Below, in pieces: positions 51,041-60,009 of a stretch of DNA of 64,000 nucleotides. Position 1 is the first letter of the stretch. Each line of letters opens with the position of its first letter. The DNA is from Xanthomonas sp. DAR 34887 (GTDB lineage Bacteria > Pseudomonadota > Gammaproteobacteria > Xanthomonadales > Xanthomonadaceae), in NCBI RefSeq assembly GCF_041245805.1, contig NZ_CP162490.1, forward strand, positions 2,643,001 to 2,707,000, in the 5' to 3' direction. Under the pieces are notes generated by a model. It saw only the letters and a program-made list of their open reading frames with translations. It searched no databases and was not told the origin of the DNA. The position numbers and the translations under genes are program-made.

Positions 51041-52411
51041 ATGATCGACGCCAGCAAGGTTTTTCTTTTTAACTCAGCCCTTCCTGAATCCCTGGAAATG
51101 TCGGATTTCCTGAAAGGAATGGGACCGTCCCAAGCCAATATCAGAGGCCAGAACATCGGCAACGGCTACATCGCCTATGGCTTTTTGAAAGCGCTGTTCG
51201 GGCGTCCGGTGAAGCTCGACCACATTTCCAACGCACTGGAAGCAACGCTCTCCGACCAACTTGCAGAAGAGATCAACGGAAAATACTCGCATCTTGTCTG
51301 GACGATGAAGGATGACATCCGGGAGGACTTCTCGGGCCTCCCCATTGAGCGAATCACCCACTTTCTCGAAAAAATCATGATCCCGGTCGTGCCGGTGAGC
51401 CTTTGCGCGAACTCATTCAATGGCTACGACCCGGGCTTGGCCGAGCGCCTGAGCCCCAACCAGAAGCGTCTTTTCTCCATTCTCTCCGAAAAGTCCAAGC
51501 TGATTGGTGTTCGTGGAAATTATTCCGCCGAGGTCTTGAATAGCCTCGGCATAAAGAATGTCAAAGTGATTGGCTGTCCGAGCTACTTCGAGAACGGCGC
51601 AACCCGGACTTTGTACAAAAAACCATGGGATGCGGACAAGGTCGTCACTACGGCCACATTCTTCAATTCCGGGCTGCCGCGGACATCCCACCTGCTGCAG
51701 GACGAGCTGTATTTCATCAACTTGCTCTACCTTGACAAAGCACTACCACCGACCCACAACATCACAGCGCAGCCTTTCAATCTTGACGAAATACCTACGT
51801 CCTTCCAGCTACTAGCCAAGGCTATGGCTGGACGATTGGAATTTTTCTCGGATTACGACCGCTGGGCCATGTTCTTCAAAAGCAACGGCCATTGCCTCAC
51901 GATCGGGACCCGGCTCCATTCCGGGATCCTCTCGATCAATAGCGGCGTCCCCGCCATTGTGACCAATCCGGATTCCAGGGCCAGGGAAACGTGCGAATAC
52001 CTCCGCATCCCTTATGATCCTACCATTCACAGCCGAAGCAACATCCGTGAGGTTTTCGAGAACCTCGACCTCTCGGAAATGAACAACGCCTACCCGGCTT
52101 TGCACAAGGAATTTGTTGATTTTCTCGAAGCAGTCGGCCTTATGCCCTGCACCGCAGCCCATGACATGCCCTGCTTCGAATTTCCGGATCTAAAGAAAAA
52201 CACCAGCCCCTCCGTCAAAGCTGAGCTACATGAAGCCTACACCGAACTCGTAGAGAATCTGGACCGCGAGGTCGTTGTCCGGAGAGAGCATGGCGGAGAA
52301 ATATCTCGGCGCCTGGTAAATAAGTTCCAACTCCTGAGACGGCGCTATCCAGGACTGACGCGCAAGGAGTATTTGGATTACCTCAGCCGATTCTCGGTTG
52401 AAGCCAAGTGA
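51041..52411 (+). CDS. Polysaccharide pyruvyltransferase-like protein
   Basis: 456 residues. The middle has the family fold signatures VKVIGCPSYFENG and GTRLHSGILSINSGVPAIV, with GVRGNYSAEVLNSLGI before them. The C-terminal 100 residues are an extra helical extension (ELHEAYTELVENLDREVVVRREHGGEISRR). It may add pyruvate to a sugar or act as a GT-B-type transferase. It is the last intact island gene, with low GC, and is followed by degraded DNA. Confidence 0.8.
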   Translation: MIDASKVFLFNSALPESLEMSDFLKGMGPSQANIRGQNIGNGYIAYGFLKALFGRPVKLDHISNALEATLSDQLAEEINGKYSHLVWTMKDDIREDFSGLPIERITHFLEKIMIPVVPVSLCANSFNGYDPGLAERLSPNQKRLFSILSEKSKLIGVRGNYSAEVLNSLGIKNVKVIGCPSYFENGATRTLYKKPWDADKVVTTATFFNSGLPRTSHLLQDELYFINLLYLDKALPPTHNITAQPFNLDEIPTSFQLLAKAMAGRLEFFSDYDRWAMFFKSNGHCLTIGTRLHSGILSINSGVPAIVTNPDSRARETCEYLRIPYDPTIHSRSNIREVFENLDLSEMNNAYPALHKEFVDFLEAVGLMPCTAAHDMPCFEFPDLKKNTSPSVKAELHEAYTELVENLDREVVVRREHGGEISRRLVNKFQLLRRRYPGLTRKEYLDYLSRFSVEAK

Positions 52412-52474
52412 AACTGGATCCGGTCAGCGCCAAGGCGGCCCTCATTCTTGAAGTAGCAATGGGAAAGCCGGCCA

Positions 52475-52690
52475 GAGCGATGGCGTCTTCGCGACGGCTG
52501 CGCATTGATGAGCAAGGCGAGCCGTTGTCGGACATCCTGCGACCTGCTTTCCCGTTTCCGATGATGTGCTGATCGACGGCCCCGAGCTGCTGTCCTTCCT
52601 CGCCGACCACACCGTCAACGTCATCGGCGAGCTCAGCTGCGTGCTGTGCCGCGCCAGCACCTGCTGGAGATCGGCGCCAGCGGGTGATGT
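52475..52690 (+). pseudogene. Broken fragment of a second glycosyltransferase copy
   Basis: Conceptual translation gives ASSRRLRIDEQGEPLSDI, then, after a 1-nt shift near 52559, DDVLIDGPELLSFLADHT and VIGELSCVLCR. These match residues about 115-190 of the intact glycosyltransferase at 53062 (ASSRRVRIDDDDAPLPDI; LDGPELLSFLADHT; IGEPSCVLCR). A further small deletion follows near 52660. The match stops at TGATGTCC, where transposase-like sequence begins. It is a remnant of a lost paralogue or a duplication scar. Confidence 0.8.
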
Positions 52691-52856
52691 CCGATCGTCG
52701 GTTGAACCGTCGCTGCGCTTGAAATCGCGAAGACGACGAAATGCAGGCCTGCCAAGGCCTCGGAAAGCGCTCGTAGTCGCGTGCAAGCCGTCGGAATCGG
52801 CTGACCCACCCGAAGCTGCGTTCGACCACCCATCTTGGTGTGGCTTCCACCCGCTA
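52690..52856 (-). mobile_element. Remnant of an IS5-type transposase (C-terminal end)
   Basis: On the minus strand the reading PRWVVERSFGWVSRFRRLARDYER (52850 to about 52770), continued after a frameshift by LAGLHFVVFAI (about 52757-52724), is the typical C-terminus of IS5-family transposases. No intact ends or full gene remain. It touches the broken glycosyltransferase fragment, so an insertion at that point probably inactivated it. Confidence 0.75.
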
Positions 52857-52940
52857 GAGGTCAATCACACCCCATTGGTCGGCAGCCCGACCGGCCTCGG
52901 CATGGTCTGAGAAACCCGGCGAAGTCGGCCGGCCACGATC

Positions 52941-52958
52941 CGGCACACATATTGCATC
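52941..52958 (+). promoter_or_regulatory. Sigma-54 promoter of the large glycosyltransferase
   Basis: CGGCAC-ACATA-TTGCATCC, GG at 52942 and GC at 52954, very like the fliE site (CGGCAC-ACCGC-TTGCATCC). Start expected near 52967, 95 nt before the gene. Confidence 0.75.
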
Positions 52959-53061
52959 CTGTAGCGGATCGGCTCGGTCGACGCGCGCATCCGACTGATG
53001 CCGAAACCACTGACAACGTTGTGGATGCACCTCTTCCAACCTCGGACACGGTCAATCCTGC

Positions 53062-56000
53062 ATGACTTCCCCCGCCCTGGTCAGCATCGTCATGCCGGCC
53101 TACAAGTTCCGCTACTTCGAGCGGACGCTGGACAGCGTGCTGGGCCAGACCTATCCGGCGCTGGAACTGGTGATCTGCGACGACAACCCCGATGGCGCCA
53201 TCGCCGCGGCGGTGGAGCGCAAGCGCGCCGACGCGCGCTTCCCGATCCGTTACCAACGCAATCCCAGCCGCCTGGGCGAACTCGGCAGCAAGATCAAGGC
53301 CATCGCCCTGGCGCAGGGCGAGTACGTCAAGTTCCTGCACGACGACGACGTACTGGAACCGGACTGCATCGCCGCCCTGGTGCAGGCCATGCAGTCCGCG
53401 CCAGGGGTGCTGCTGGCGTCCTCGCGCCGCGTACGCATCGACGACGACGACGCGCCGCTGCCGGACATCCACGCCACCAGCTTCCCGTTCGCCGGCGATG
53501 TGCGGCTCGACGGGCCCGAACTGCTGTCCTTCCTCGCCGATCACACCATCAACTTCATCGGCGAGCCAAGTTGCGTGCTGTGCCGGCGCCAGGACCTGCT
53601 GGAGATGGGCGATCAGCTGATGTCCCTCGATGGCCGCGTGATCCATTGGGTCGGCGATCTGGCGCTGTACGCCAAGCTGCTGCACCGCGGCGACTTGGCC
53701 CTGCTCGCGCGGCCGCTGACCCGCTTCCGGGTGACGCAGCACCAATTCAGCCAGGCCGGCCGCGACCAGCCCGGGATCGGCGACCAGGGCCACGCCGATT
53801 TCCGCCGCGGCGTGCGCGCCATGGGCTGGTACCGCGGCGACGGCGACGTGCGCCTGGTCCGGGTGGCCGCGCTGGGCGGCGGCGAGGCTGAACCGGTCGA
53901 TCTGCTGCAGGCGATCCAGGCCGCGTATGCGCGCGGCCGCGCCCAGCTGGCGCTGCGCGACTGGCAGGCGCAGCGGCAGCTGCGGCCGGCCCAGCGCGCC
54001 CTGTTCGACGCGCGCCTGGCGGAACTGGGTGGCGCCGGGCGGCTCGCGGTGCTGCTGGATGCGCGTGGCGCCGATGCGGACACGCTGCAAATCAGCCTGC
54101 AAAGCCTGCTGCTGGACGGCACTGCCTTCGCCACGCTGAGCGTGGCCGTGCTCGGCGCCACGACGGCCACGCCATGGCCGGATCCGCGGGTCCGGCACCT
54201 GCCGCTGGCCTCTGCCGACGAGGCCGCCGACCGCAACGCCGCGCTGGCCGAACTCGACCACGCGGACTGGTTTCTGTGCGCCCGCGCCGGCACCGTTTTC
54301 TGCGCGGGCGGCCTGCTGCGCCTGGTGCTGGAACTGGCGCAACAACCGCACTGCAGCGCGCTGTATGCCGACGAATGGCTGGCGCTGGACGGCCAGACGC
54401 TGGCCCCGGTGCTGCGCCCGGATCCGGACCTGGACCTGCTGCTGGGCAACCCGCTGGCGACCGCCGGGCATTGGGTGTTCCGCCGCGCCCTGGTGCAGGA
54501 ACTCGGGGGGTTCGATCCCGATCACGACGGCGCGCTGGAACTGGAACTGATCCTGCGCCTGTTCCAGCGCGATGCCGGTGCCAGCCTGACGCATCTGCCC
54601 GAGCCACTGCTGATCGCGGCGCCGGCCGACGCCGCCGCGGGCGCCGAGGCGCGGCAGCGCGCCGTCGCCAGCCACCTGCGGGCACGCGGCTATGCCGACG
54701 CCCGGATCGACACGCTGCCGGGTGGCCTGCATCGCATCGACTACGGCCATCCGCAGCAGGCGCCGGTCTCGATCGTGACCATCGCCCAGGACAATCTGCC
54801 GGCCCTGCAGCGCCTGGTGGTCGGCCTGCTCGAGAGCACCGCCTACCCGGCCTACGAACTGCTGCTGGTCGACAATGCCAGCGACGCGCCGGCGGTTGGC
54901 GAATGGCTGCAGGCGGTGGCCGAACTGGGCAACGGCCGCATCCGCGTGTTCGCGCTGGAGCAGCGCGTGGCCCACGCCGAGGCACGCAACCTGGCCGCGA
55001 CCCAGGCGCATGGCGATTATCTGCTGTTCCTGGACGCCGACAGCGCCGTGGTCCAGGGCCGCTGGCTGCACGAACTGATGAACCATGCGCAGCGCCCGGA
55101 GGTCGGCATCGTCGGCGCCAAGGGCGTGTCCGCGGACGCCACCATCACCCACGCCGGTCTGCTGCCCGGTCTGCTGCCCGGCGCCGGCCATGCCTTCGTC
55201 GGCGAGCCGATGGCGCAGGCCGGTTACATGGGCCGGCTGCAGGTGGCGAACCGCTACAGCGCGGTGTCCGAGCGCTGCATGCTGGTGCGGCGCGATCTCT
55301 TCGAGCGGCTGTCCGGGTTCGATGCGGCCGGGCTCGGCGACGGTGGTGCCGACGTGGACCTGTGCCTGCGCGCCGCGGCACTGGGCGAATGGATTGTGTG
55401 GGCGCCCGAGGCATTGTTGCTGCAGCCCGCCGCGCCACCGCGGCCGCAAAGCGCGGACGACGCGCTGCTGCAACGTTGGCTGCCGGCGATGGCGCACGAT
55501 CCGGCCTATTCGCCGAGCCTGGGCCTGGAGCAAGCGGGCGGCTTCAAGCTGGGCGAATCCGAATTCTCCTGGCAGCCGCTGGCGTGGAAGCCGCTGCCGC
55601 GGCTCCTGGCGCATCCCGGCGATGCGTTCGGCAGCGGCCATTACCGGGTGATCCAGCCGTTCCAGGCGCTGGCCGAGACCGGGCAGATCGACGGCGTCTA
55701 CTACGCGCGCCTGCTCGACCCGGTGGAGATGGAGCGCATCGCCCCGGATGCGGTGCTGGTGCAGCGCCGGGTCGGCGACACCGAGCTGGCGAAGATGGAG
55801 CGCATGCGCCGCTTCTCCAGCGCGTTCAAGGTCTACGAGCTGGACGACTACCTGCCCAACCTGCCGCTGAAGAGCGTGCATCGCGAGCAGATGCCCAAGG
55901 ACGTCCTGCGCTCGCTGCGCCGCGCCGCGGGGCTGGTGGATCGGGTGGTGGTGTCCACCCCGACCCTGGCTGAGGCGCTGGCCGGCCTGCACGCGGACCT

Positions 56001-56583
56001 CCGCGTGGTCCACAACCGGCTGGATCCGCGCATGTGGGGCGATCTGCCGGCACCGGCCAGGACCGGCGCCGGCGCCAAACCGCGGGTCGGCTGGGCCGGC
56101 GGCGCCAGCCACACCGGCGACCTGGAACTGATCGCCGACGTGGTGCAGGCCCTGGCCGGCGAGGTGCATTGGGTGTTCATGGGCATGTGCCCGGAGCGGC
56201 TGCGCCCGCATGTGGCCGAAGTGCATCCGGGCGTGGACTTCGAACGCTATCCGCAGGCCCTGGCGGCGTTGCGCCTGGACCTGGCGCTGGCGCCGCTGGA
56301 AGACAACCTGTTCAACCGCTGCAAGAGCAACCTGCGCCTGCTCGAATACGGCGCCTGCGGCTACCCGGTGGTGGCCAGCGATCTGCCGCCCTACCAGGGC
56401 GCGTTGCCGGTCACCCTGGTCAAGAACCGCTTCCGCGACTGGGTCAACGCCATCCGCATGCATCTGGCCGATGCCGCCGCCCGCGCCGCCGCCGGCGACG
56501 CGCTGCACGCGGCGGTGCGCCGCGACTGGATGCTGGAAGGCGCCAACCTGCAGGCCTGGCGCGCGGCCTGGCTGCCGGACTGA
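53062..56583 (+). CDS. Large multi-domain glycosyltransferase (GT2-GT2-GT2-GT-B)
   Basis: 1173 residues, cytoplasmic. The first GT2 domain has VSIVMPAYKFRYFERTLDSV and the metal-binding HDDD at 93-96. A degenerate second module follows (about 285-530). A third GT2 module begins VSIVTIAQDNLPALQRLV with LLFLDADS. A GT-B/GT4-like C-terminal domain (about 850-1173) holds GWAGGASHTGDLEL and NLRLLEYGACGYPVVASD. It is read from a sigma-54 promoter and precedes fliE, so it probably builds or transfers the flagellin glycan. Related genes are often annotated O-antigen biosynthesis protein rbfC (from memory). High GC sets it apart from the island before it. Confidence 0.88.
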   Translation: MTSPALVSIVMPAYKFRYFERTLDSVLGQTYPALELVICDDNPDGAIAAAVERKRADARFPIRYQRNPSRLGELGSKIKAIALAQGEYVKFLHDDDVLEPDCIAALVQAMQSAPGVLLASSRRVRIDDDDAPLPDIHATSFPFAGDVRLDGPELLSFLADHTINFIGEPSCVLCRRQDLLEMGDQLMSLDGRVIHWVGDLALYAKLLHRGDLALLARPLTRFRVTQHQFSQAGRDQPGIGDQGHADFRRGVRAMGWYRGDGDVRLVRVAALGGGEAEPVDLLQAIQAAYARGRAQLALRDWQAQRQLRPAQRALFDARLAELGGAGRLAVLLDARGADADTLQISLQSLLLDGTAFATLSVAVLGATTATPWPDPRVRHLPLASADEAADRNAALAELDHADWFLCARAGTVFCAGGLLRLVLELAQQPHCSALYADEWLALDGQTLAPVLRPDPDLDLLLGNPLATAGHWVFRRALVQELGGFDPDHDGALELELILRLFQRDAGASLTHLPEPLLIAAPADAAAGAEARQRAVASHLRARGYADARIDTLPGGLHRIDYGHPQQAPVSIVTIAQDNLPALQRLVVGLLESTAYPAYELLLVDNASDAPAVGEWLQAVAELGNGRIRVFALEQRVAHAEARNLAATQAHGDYLLFLDADSAVVQGRWLHELMNHAQRPEVGIVGAKGVSADATITHAGLLPGLLPGAGHAFVGEPMAQAGYMGRLQVANRYSAVSERCMLVRRDLFERLSGFDAAGLGDGGADVDLCLRAAALGEWIVWAPEALLLQPAAPPRPQSADDALLQRWLPAMAHDPAYSPSLGLEQAGGFKLGESEFSWQPLAWKPLPRLLAHPGDAFGSGHYRVIQPFQALAETGQIDGVYYARLLDPVEMERIAPDAVLVQRRVGDTELAKMERMRRFSSAFKVYELDDYLPNLPLKSVHREQMPKDVLRSLRRAAGLVDRVVVSTPTLAEALAGLHADLRVVHNRLDPRMWGDLPAPARTGAGAKPRVGWAGGASHTGDLELIADVVQALAGEVHWVFMGMCPERLRPHVAEVHPGVDFERYPQALAALRLDLALAPLEDNLFNRCKSNLRLLEYGACGYPVVASDLPPYQGALPVTLVKNRFRDWVNAIRMHLADAAARAAAGDALHAAVRRDWMLEGANLQAWRAAWLPD

Positions 56584-56740
56584 GCGCAGCGGCCGCCGGA
56601 ACCGGCACCAGGGTTGCATCCTGATCCGGGCCAGGACTGCGCCCGGCGCGGCGCGTCAATCGGCCGTCACCAGGGGAGCGAAGACCGCGCCCGGGCTGCG
56701 TCGGGAAGCCGACGCAGCCGCCGCCCCTCGCCCGGCATGC

Positions 56741-56790
56741 CCTTCCCTTCTCCCCGCGGGAGAAGGTGCCCCGCAGGGGCGGATGAGGGG
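56741..56790. repeat. Dispersed hairpin repeat in the glycosyltransferase-fliE gap
   Basis: Perfect 9-bp arms CCTTCTCCC/GGGAGAAGG (56746-56754, 56758-56766), followed by GCCCCGCAGGGGC and GGATGAGGG. This unit is common between genes in xanthomonads. The 339-nt gap from 56584 to 56922 holds otherwise only the fliE promoter. Confidence 0.7.
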
Positions 56791-56868
56791 ACGGGCGAAG
56801 CTTCGTGTCGTTCGATGCGAGGCGTTCGCCGATCCCTCAGAGGTAGCCAACCGGCACCCGCCGGATTT

Positions 56869-56886
56869 CGGCACACCGCTTGCATC
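56869..56886 (+). promoter_or_regulatory. Sigma-54 promoter of the fliE operon
   Basis: CGGCAC-ACCGC-TTGCATCC with GG at 56870 and GC at 56882. Expected start near 56895, about 28 nt before fliE. Confidence 0.82.
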
Positions 56887-56922
56887 CATCCCGGGTAGCC
56901 GCCCCGGCATGGACATCCCCGT

Positions 56923-57285
56923 ATGAGCGACTCCATCAGTTCCATCCTCTCGCAGATCCGCAGCTACCAGAGCCAGGTCGGCCAGGCCGCGCCTGCGCAG
57001 GTGGCCGATGCGGGCCGCAGCAATGCGATCGAAGGCCTGACCGGGACCCAGGGCACGCAGGGTCCGAGCTTCAGCGACACCCTGCGCAGCGCGATCAGCG
57101 GCGTCAACGAAACCCAGCAGAAGGCCGGCGATCTGGCCAAGGCCTTCGAAATGGGCGACCCCAATGCCGGCCTGGCCAAGGTGATGATGGCCGCGCAACA
57201 GTCCCAGGTGGCGTTCCGCGCCACCGTGGAAGTCCGCAACCGACTCGTCCAGGCGTATCAGGACGTGATGAACATGCCGCTGTAA
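56923..57285 (+). CDS. fliE: Flagellar hook-basal body protein FliE
   Basis: 120-residue adaptor joining the MS ring to the rod. The C-terminal half carries the conserved SFSDTLRSAISGVNETQQKAGDLAKAFEMGD and QVAFRATVEVRNRLVQAYQDVMNMPL helices. First gene of a tight fliEFGHIJK operon with a sigma-54 promoter. Confidence 0.96.
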   Translation: MSDSISSILSQIRSYQSQVGQAAPAQVADAGRSNAIEGLTGTQGTQGPSFSDTLRSAISGVNETQQKAGDLAKAFEMGDPNAGLAKVMMAAQQSQVAFRATVEVRNRLVQAYQDVMNMPL

Positions 57286-57296
57286 GGTAGACAACG

Positions 57297-59009
57297 ATGG
57301 CTCTTGCGCTCAGCAAAGACACTTTCAGCGGCGAAAAGGCAGGCGCCTGGTTCGATCGCCTGCAAAGCCTGCAGATCACCCGCCGCATCGGTCTGATGGC
57401 GATGATCGCCGTGGCCGTGGCCGCGGGCCTGTTCGTGTTCTTCTGGTCGCAGAAGCCGGCCTACACCCCGCTGTACACCGGCCTGGACGAAAAGGGCACG
57501 GCCGAAGCCACCGACCTGCTGCGTACCGCGCAGATCCCGTTCAAGCTCGACCCCGCCACCGGCGCGATCACCGTGCCGGAGGACAAGCTGTACGACGCGC
57601 GGCTGAAGCTGGCCGGCTCCGGACTGACCGACAACGGCAACATGGGCTTCGAGGTCATGGAGAAGGATCCGGGCTTCGGCGTCAGCCAGTTCGTCGAGAA
57701 CGCGCGCTACCAGCACGCGCTGGAAACCGAGCTGGCGCGCACCATCGCCAGCCTGCGCCCGGTGCGCGAGGCGCGGGTGCACCTGGCCATTCCCAAGCCC
57801 AGCGCGTTCACCCGCCAGCGCGACGTGGCCAGCGCCTCGGTGGTGCTGGAACTGCGCGGCGGCACCACCCTGGAGCGCAACCAGGTCGATGCGATCGTCA
57901 ACATGGTCGCCTCCAGCATTCCCGACCTAACCCCGGAGCGGGTCACCGTGGTCGACCAGAGCGGGCGCATGCTGACCATCGCCGACCCGAACAGCGACGC
58001 GGCCCTGAACGCGGCCCAGTTCGAGCAGGTGCGGCGCCAGGAAAGCTCCTACAACCAGCGCATCCGCGAACTGCTGGAACCGATGACCGGCCCCGGCCGG
58101 GTCAATCCGGAAGTCAGCGTGGACATGGATTTCTCGGTCACCGAGGAAGCGCGCGAGCTGTACAACGGCGAGCCGCCGAAGCTGCGCAGCGAGCAGGTCA
58201 GCGACAGCAACACCTCCGTTGCCGGTCCGCAGGGCATCCCCGGCGCGACCAGCAACTCGCCGCCGGGCGCCGCCGCACCGGGCCAGCCCGGCGCCGCCGG
58301 CACTCCGGGCGCTACGCCGGCCAATACCCAGCAGGCGGCCGCCGCGACCCCGACCGAAAGCTCCAAGAGCGCCACCCGCAACTACGAGCTGGACCGCACC
58401 CTGCAGCACACCCGGCAGCCGCCGGGCCGGATCAAGCGCGTATCGGTGGCGGTGCTGGTCGACCACGTGCCGCGGCCGGGCGCCAAGGGCAAGATGGTCG
58501 AGCAGGCGCTCAGCGCCGCCGAGCTGACCCGCATCGAAGGCCTGGTCAAGCAGGCGGTCGGCTTCAATGCCGAGCGCGGCGACACCGTCTCGGTGATGAA
58601 CGCGCCGTTCGTGCGGCAAGCGCCGGAAGCGGCAGACAAGCCCGGTTGGTGGGAAGATCCGCGGGTGATGAACGGCTTGCGCCTGCTGCTCGGCGCGGCG
58701 GTGGTACTGGCCCTGCTGTTCGGCGTGCTGCGCCCGGCGCTGCGCCAGATCGCCGGCCCGGCGCCGGCCAAGGACGCCGGCAAGGACAAGTCCGAGCCGC
58801 ATAATGCCGATGTGTCGATGCTGGACGACGAGGACCCGCTGCTGCCGTCGATGGCCGAAGACACCGCCAGCATCACCGGCGGCAGCCGTCCCGCGATCGC
58901 CCTGCCCGACGCCTACGAAGAGCGTCTGCGCCTGGCGCGCGAGGCGGTCAAGCAGGATTCCAAGCGTGTCGCGCAAGTCGTGAAGGGATGGGTGGCCAGT
59001 GAAGCCTGA
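57297..59009 (+). CDS. fliF: Flagellar MS-ring protein FliF
   Basis: 570-residue inner-membrane ring protein. Transmembrane helices lie at about 32-52 (IGLMAMIAVAVAAGLFVFFW) and 460-485 (LRLLLGAAVVLALLFGVLRPAL), around a large periplasmic domain with RBM folds (ARVHLAIPKPSAFTRQRDVASASVVLELRGG). A Gly/Pro/Ala-rich loop (about 305-355) is variable. The C-terminal tail that binds FliG (YEERLRLAREAVKQDSKRVAQVVKGWV) overlaps the start of fliG by 11 nt. Confidence 0.97.
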   Translation: MALALSKDTFSGEKAGAWFDRLQSLQITRRIGLMAMIAVAVAAGLFVFFWSQKPAYTPLYTGLDEKGTAEATDLLRTAQIPFKLDPATGAITVPEDKLYDARLKLAGSGLTDNGNMGFEVMEKDPGFGVSQFVENARYQHALETELARTIASLRPVREARVHLAIPKPSAFTRQRDVASASVVLELRGGTTLERNQVDAIVNMVASSIPDLTPERVTVVDQSGRMLTIADPNSDAALNAAQFEQVRRQESSYNQRIRELLEPMTGPGRVNPEVSVDMDFSVTEEARELYNGEPPKLRSEQVSDSNTSVAGPQGIPGATSNSPPGAAAPGQPGAAGTPGATPANTQQAAAATPTESSKSATRNYELDRTLQHTRQPPGRIKRVSVAVLVDHVPRPGAKGKMVEQALSAAELTRIEGLVKQAVGFNAERGDTVSVMNAPFVRQAPEAADKPGWWEDPRVMNGLRLLLGAAVVLALLFGVLRPALRQIAGPAPAKDAGKDKSEPHNADVSMLDDEDPLLPSMAEDTASITGGSRPAIALPDAYEERLRLAREAVKQDSKRVAQVVKGWVASEA

Positions 59010-60009
59010 TACGTCCGCAATGAACGGAACCCAGCGCGCCGCGGTGCTGTTGCTGTCGCTCGGCGAGAGCGACGCGGCCGAAGTGCTCAAGCACATGGAT
59101 CCCAAGGAGGTGCAGAAGATCGGCATCGCCATGGCGACCATGAGCGGCATCTCGCGCGAGCAGGTCGAGAAGGTCATGGACGAGTTCAACAACGAACTCG
59201 GCAGCAAGACCTCGCTGGGCGTGGGCGCCGACGACTACATCCGCAACGTGCTGGTGCAGGCGCTGGGCGCGGACAAGGCCGGTGGCCTGATCGACCGCAT
59301 CCTGCTCGGCCGCAACACCACGGGCCTGGACACGCTCAAGTGGATGGACCCGCGCGCGGTCGCCGACCTGGTGCGCAACGAGCACCCGCAGATCATCGCC
59401 ATCGTCATGGCGCACCTGGACAGCGACCAGGCCGCCGAGGCGCTGAAGCTGCTGCCCGAGCGCGTGCGCGCCGACGTGCTGATGCGCATCGCCACCCTCG
59501 ACGGCATTCCGCCGAACGCGCTGAACGAGCTCAACGAGATCATGGAGCGGCAGTTCTCCGGCAACCAGGGCCTGAAGTCGTCCAACGTCGGCGGGGTCAA
59601 GGTCGCCGCCAACATCCTCAACTTCATGGACAGCGGCCAGGACCAGGGCGTGCTGGCGGCGATCGGCAAGATCGACGCCGAGCTCAGCACCCGCATCCAG
59701 GACCTGATGTTCGTGTTCGACAACCTGGTGGAGCTGGAAGACCGCGCATTGCAGACCCTGCTGCGCGAAGTCAGCGGCGACCGCCTCGGCCTGGCCCTGC
59801 GCGGCGCCGACATCAAGGTGCGCGAGAAGATCACCAAGAACATGTCGCAGCGCGCTGCCGAAATCCTGCTCGAGGACATGGAAGCGCGCGGTCCGGTGCG
59901 CCTGGCCGACGTGGAAGGCGCGCAGAAGGAAATCCTCACCATCGTGCGCCGGCTGGCCGATGAAGGCGTGATCAGCCTCGGCGGCGCCGGTGCGGAGGCG
60001 ATGGTATGA
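58999..60009 (+). CDS. fliG: Flagellar motor switch protein FliG
   Basis: 336-residue rotor protein that takes torque from the stators. The GTG at 58999 overlaps fliF; an ATG at 59020 (MNGTQRAAVLLLSLGE) is an equally good start. Middle domain with the EHPQ motif (VRNEHPQIIAIVMAHL) and a C-terminal torque helix with charged residues (LREVSGDRLGLALRGADIKVREKITKNMSQRAAEIL). It overlaps fliH by 4 nt. Confidence 0.97.
   Translation: MKPDTSAMNGTQRAAVLLLSLGESDAAEVLKHMDPKEVQKIGIAMATMSGISREQVEKVMDEFNNELGSKTSLGVGADDYIRNVLVQALGADKAGGLIDRILLGRNTTGLDTLKWMDPRAVADLVRNEHPQIIAIVMAHLDSDQAAEALKLLPERVRADVLMRIATLDGIPPNALNELNEIMERQFSGNQGLKSSNVGGVKVAANILNFMDSGQDQGVLAAIGKIDAELSTRIQDLMFVFDNLVELEDRALQTLLREVSGDRLGLALRGADIKVREKITKNMSQRAAEILLEDMEARGPVRLADVEGAQKEILTIVRRLADEGVISLGGAGAEAMV

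Noticed and set aside
52566..52910. 114-residue open frame over the glycosyltransferase remnant and IS scar
   Set aside because: It joins a pseudogene fragment to antisense transposase sequence, so it is not a real protein.
52861..56619. 1252-residue open frame on the minus strand opposite the glycosyltransferase
   Set aside because: Antisense to a gene with clear domains; low-complexity His/Gln/Arg composition; also spans the promoter and gap.
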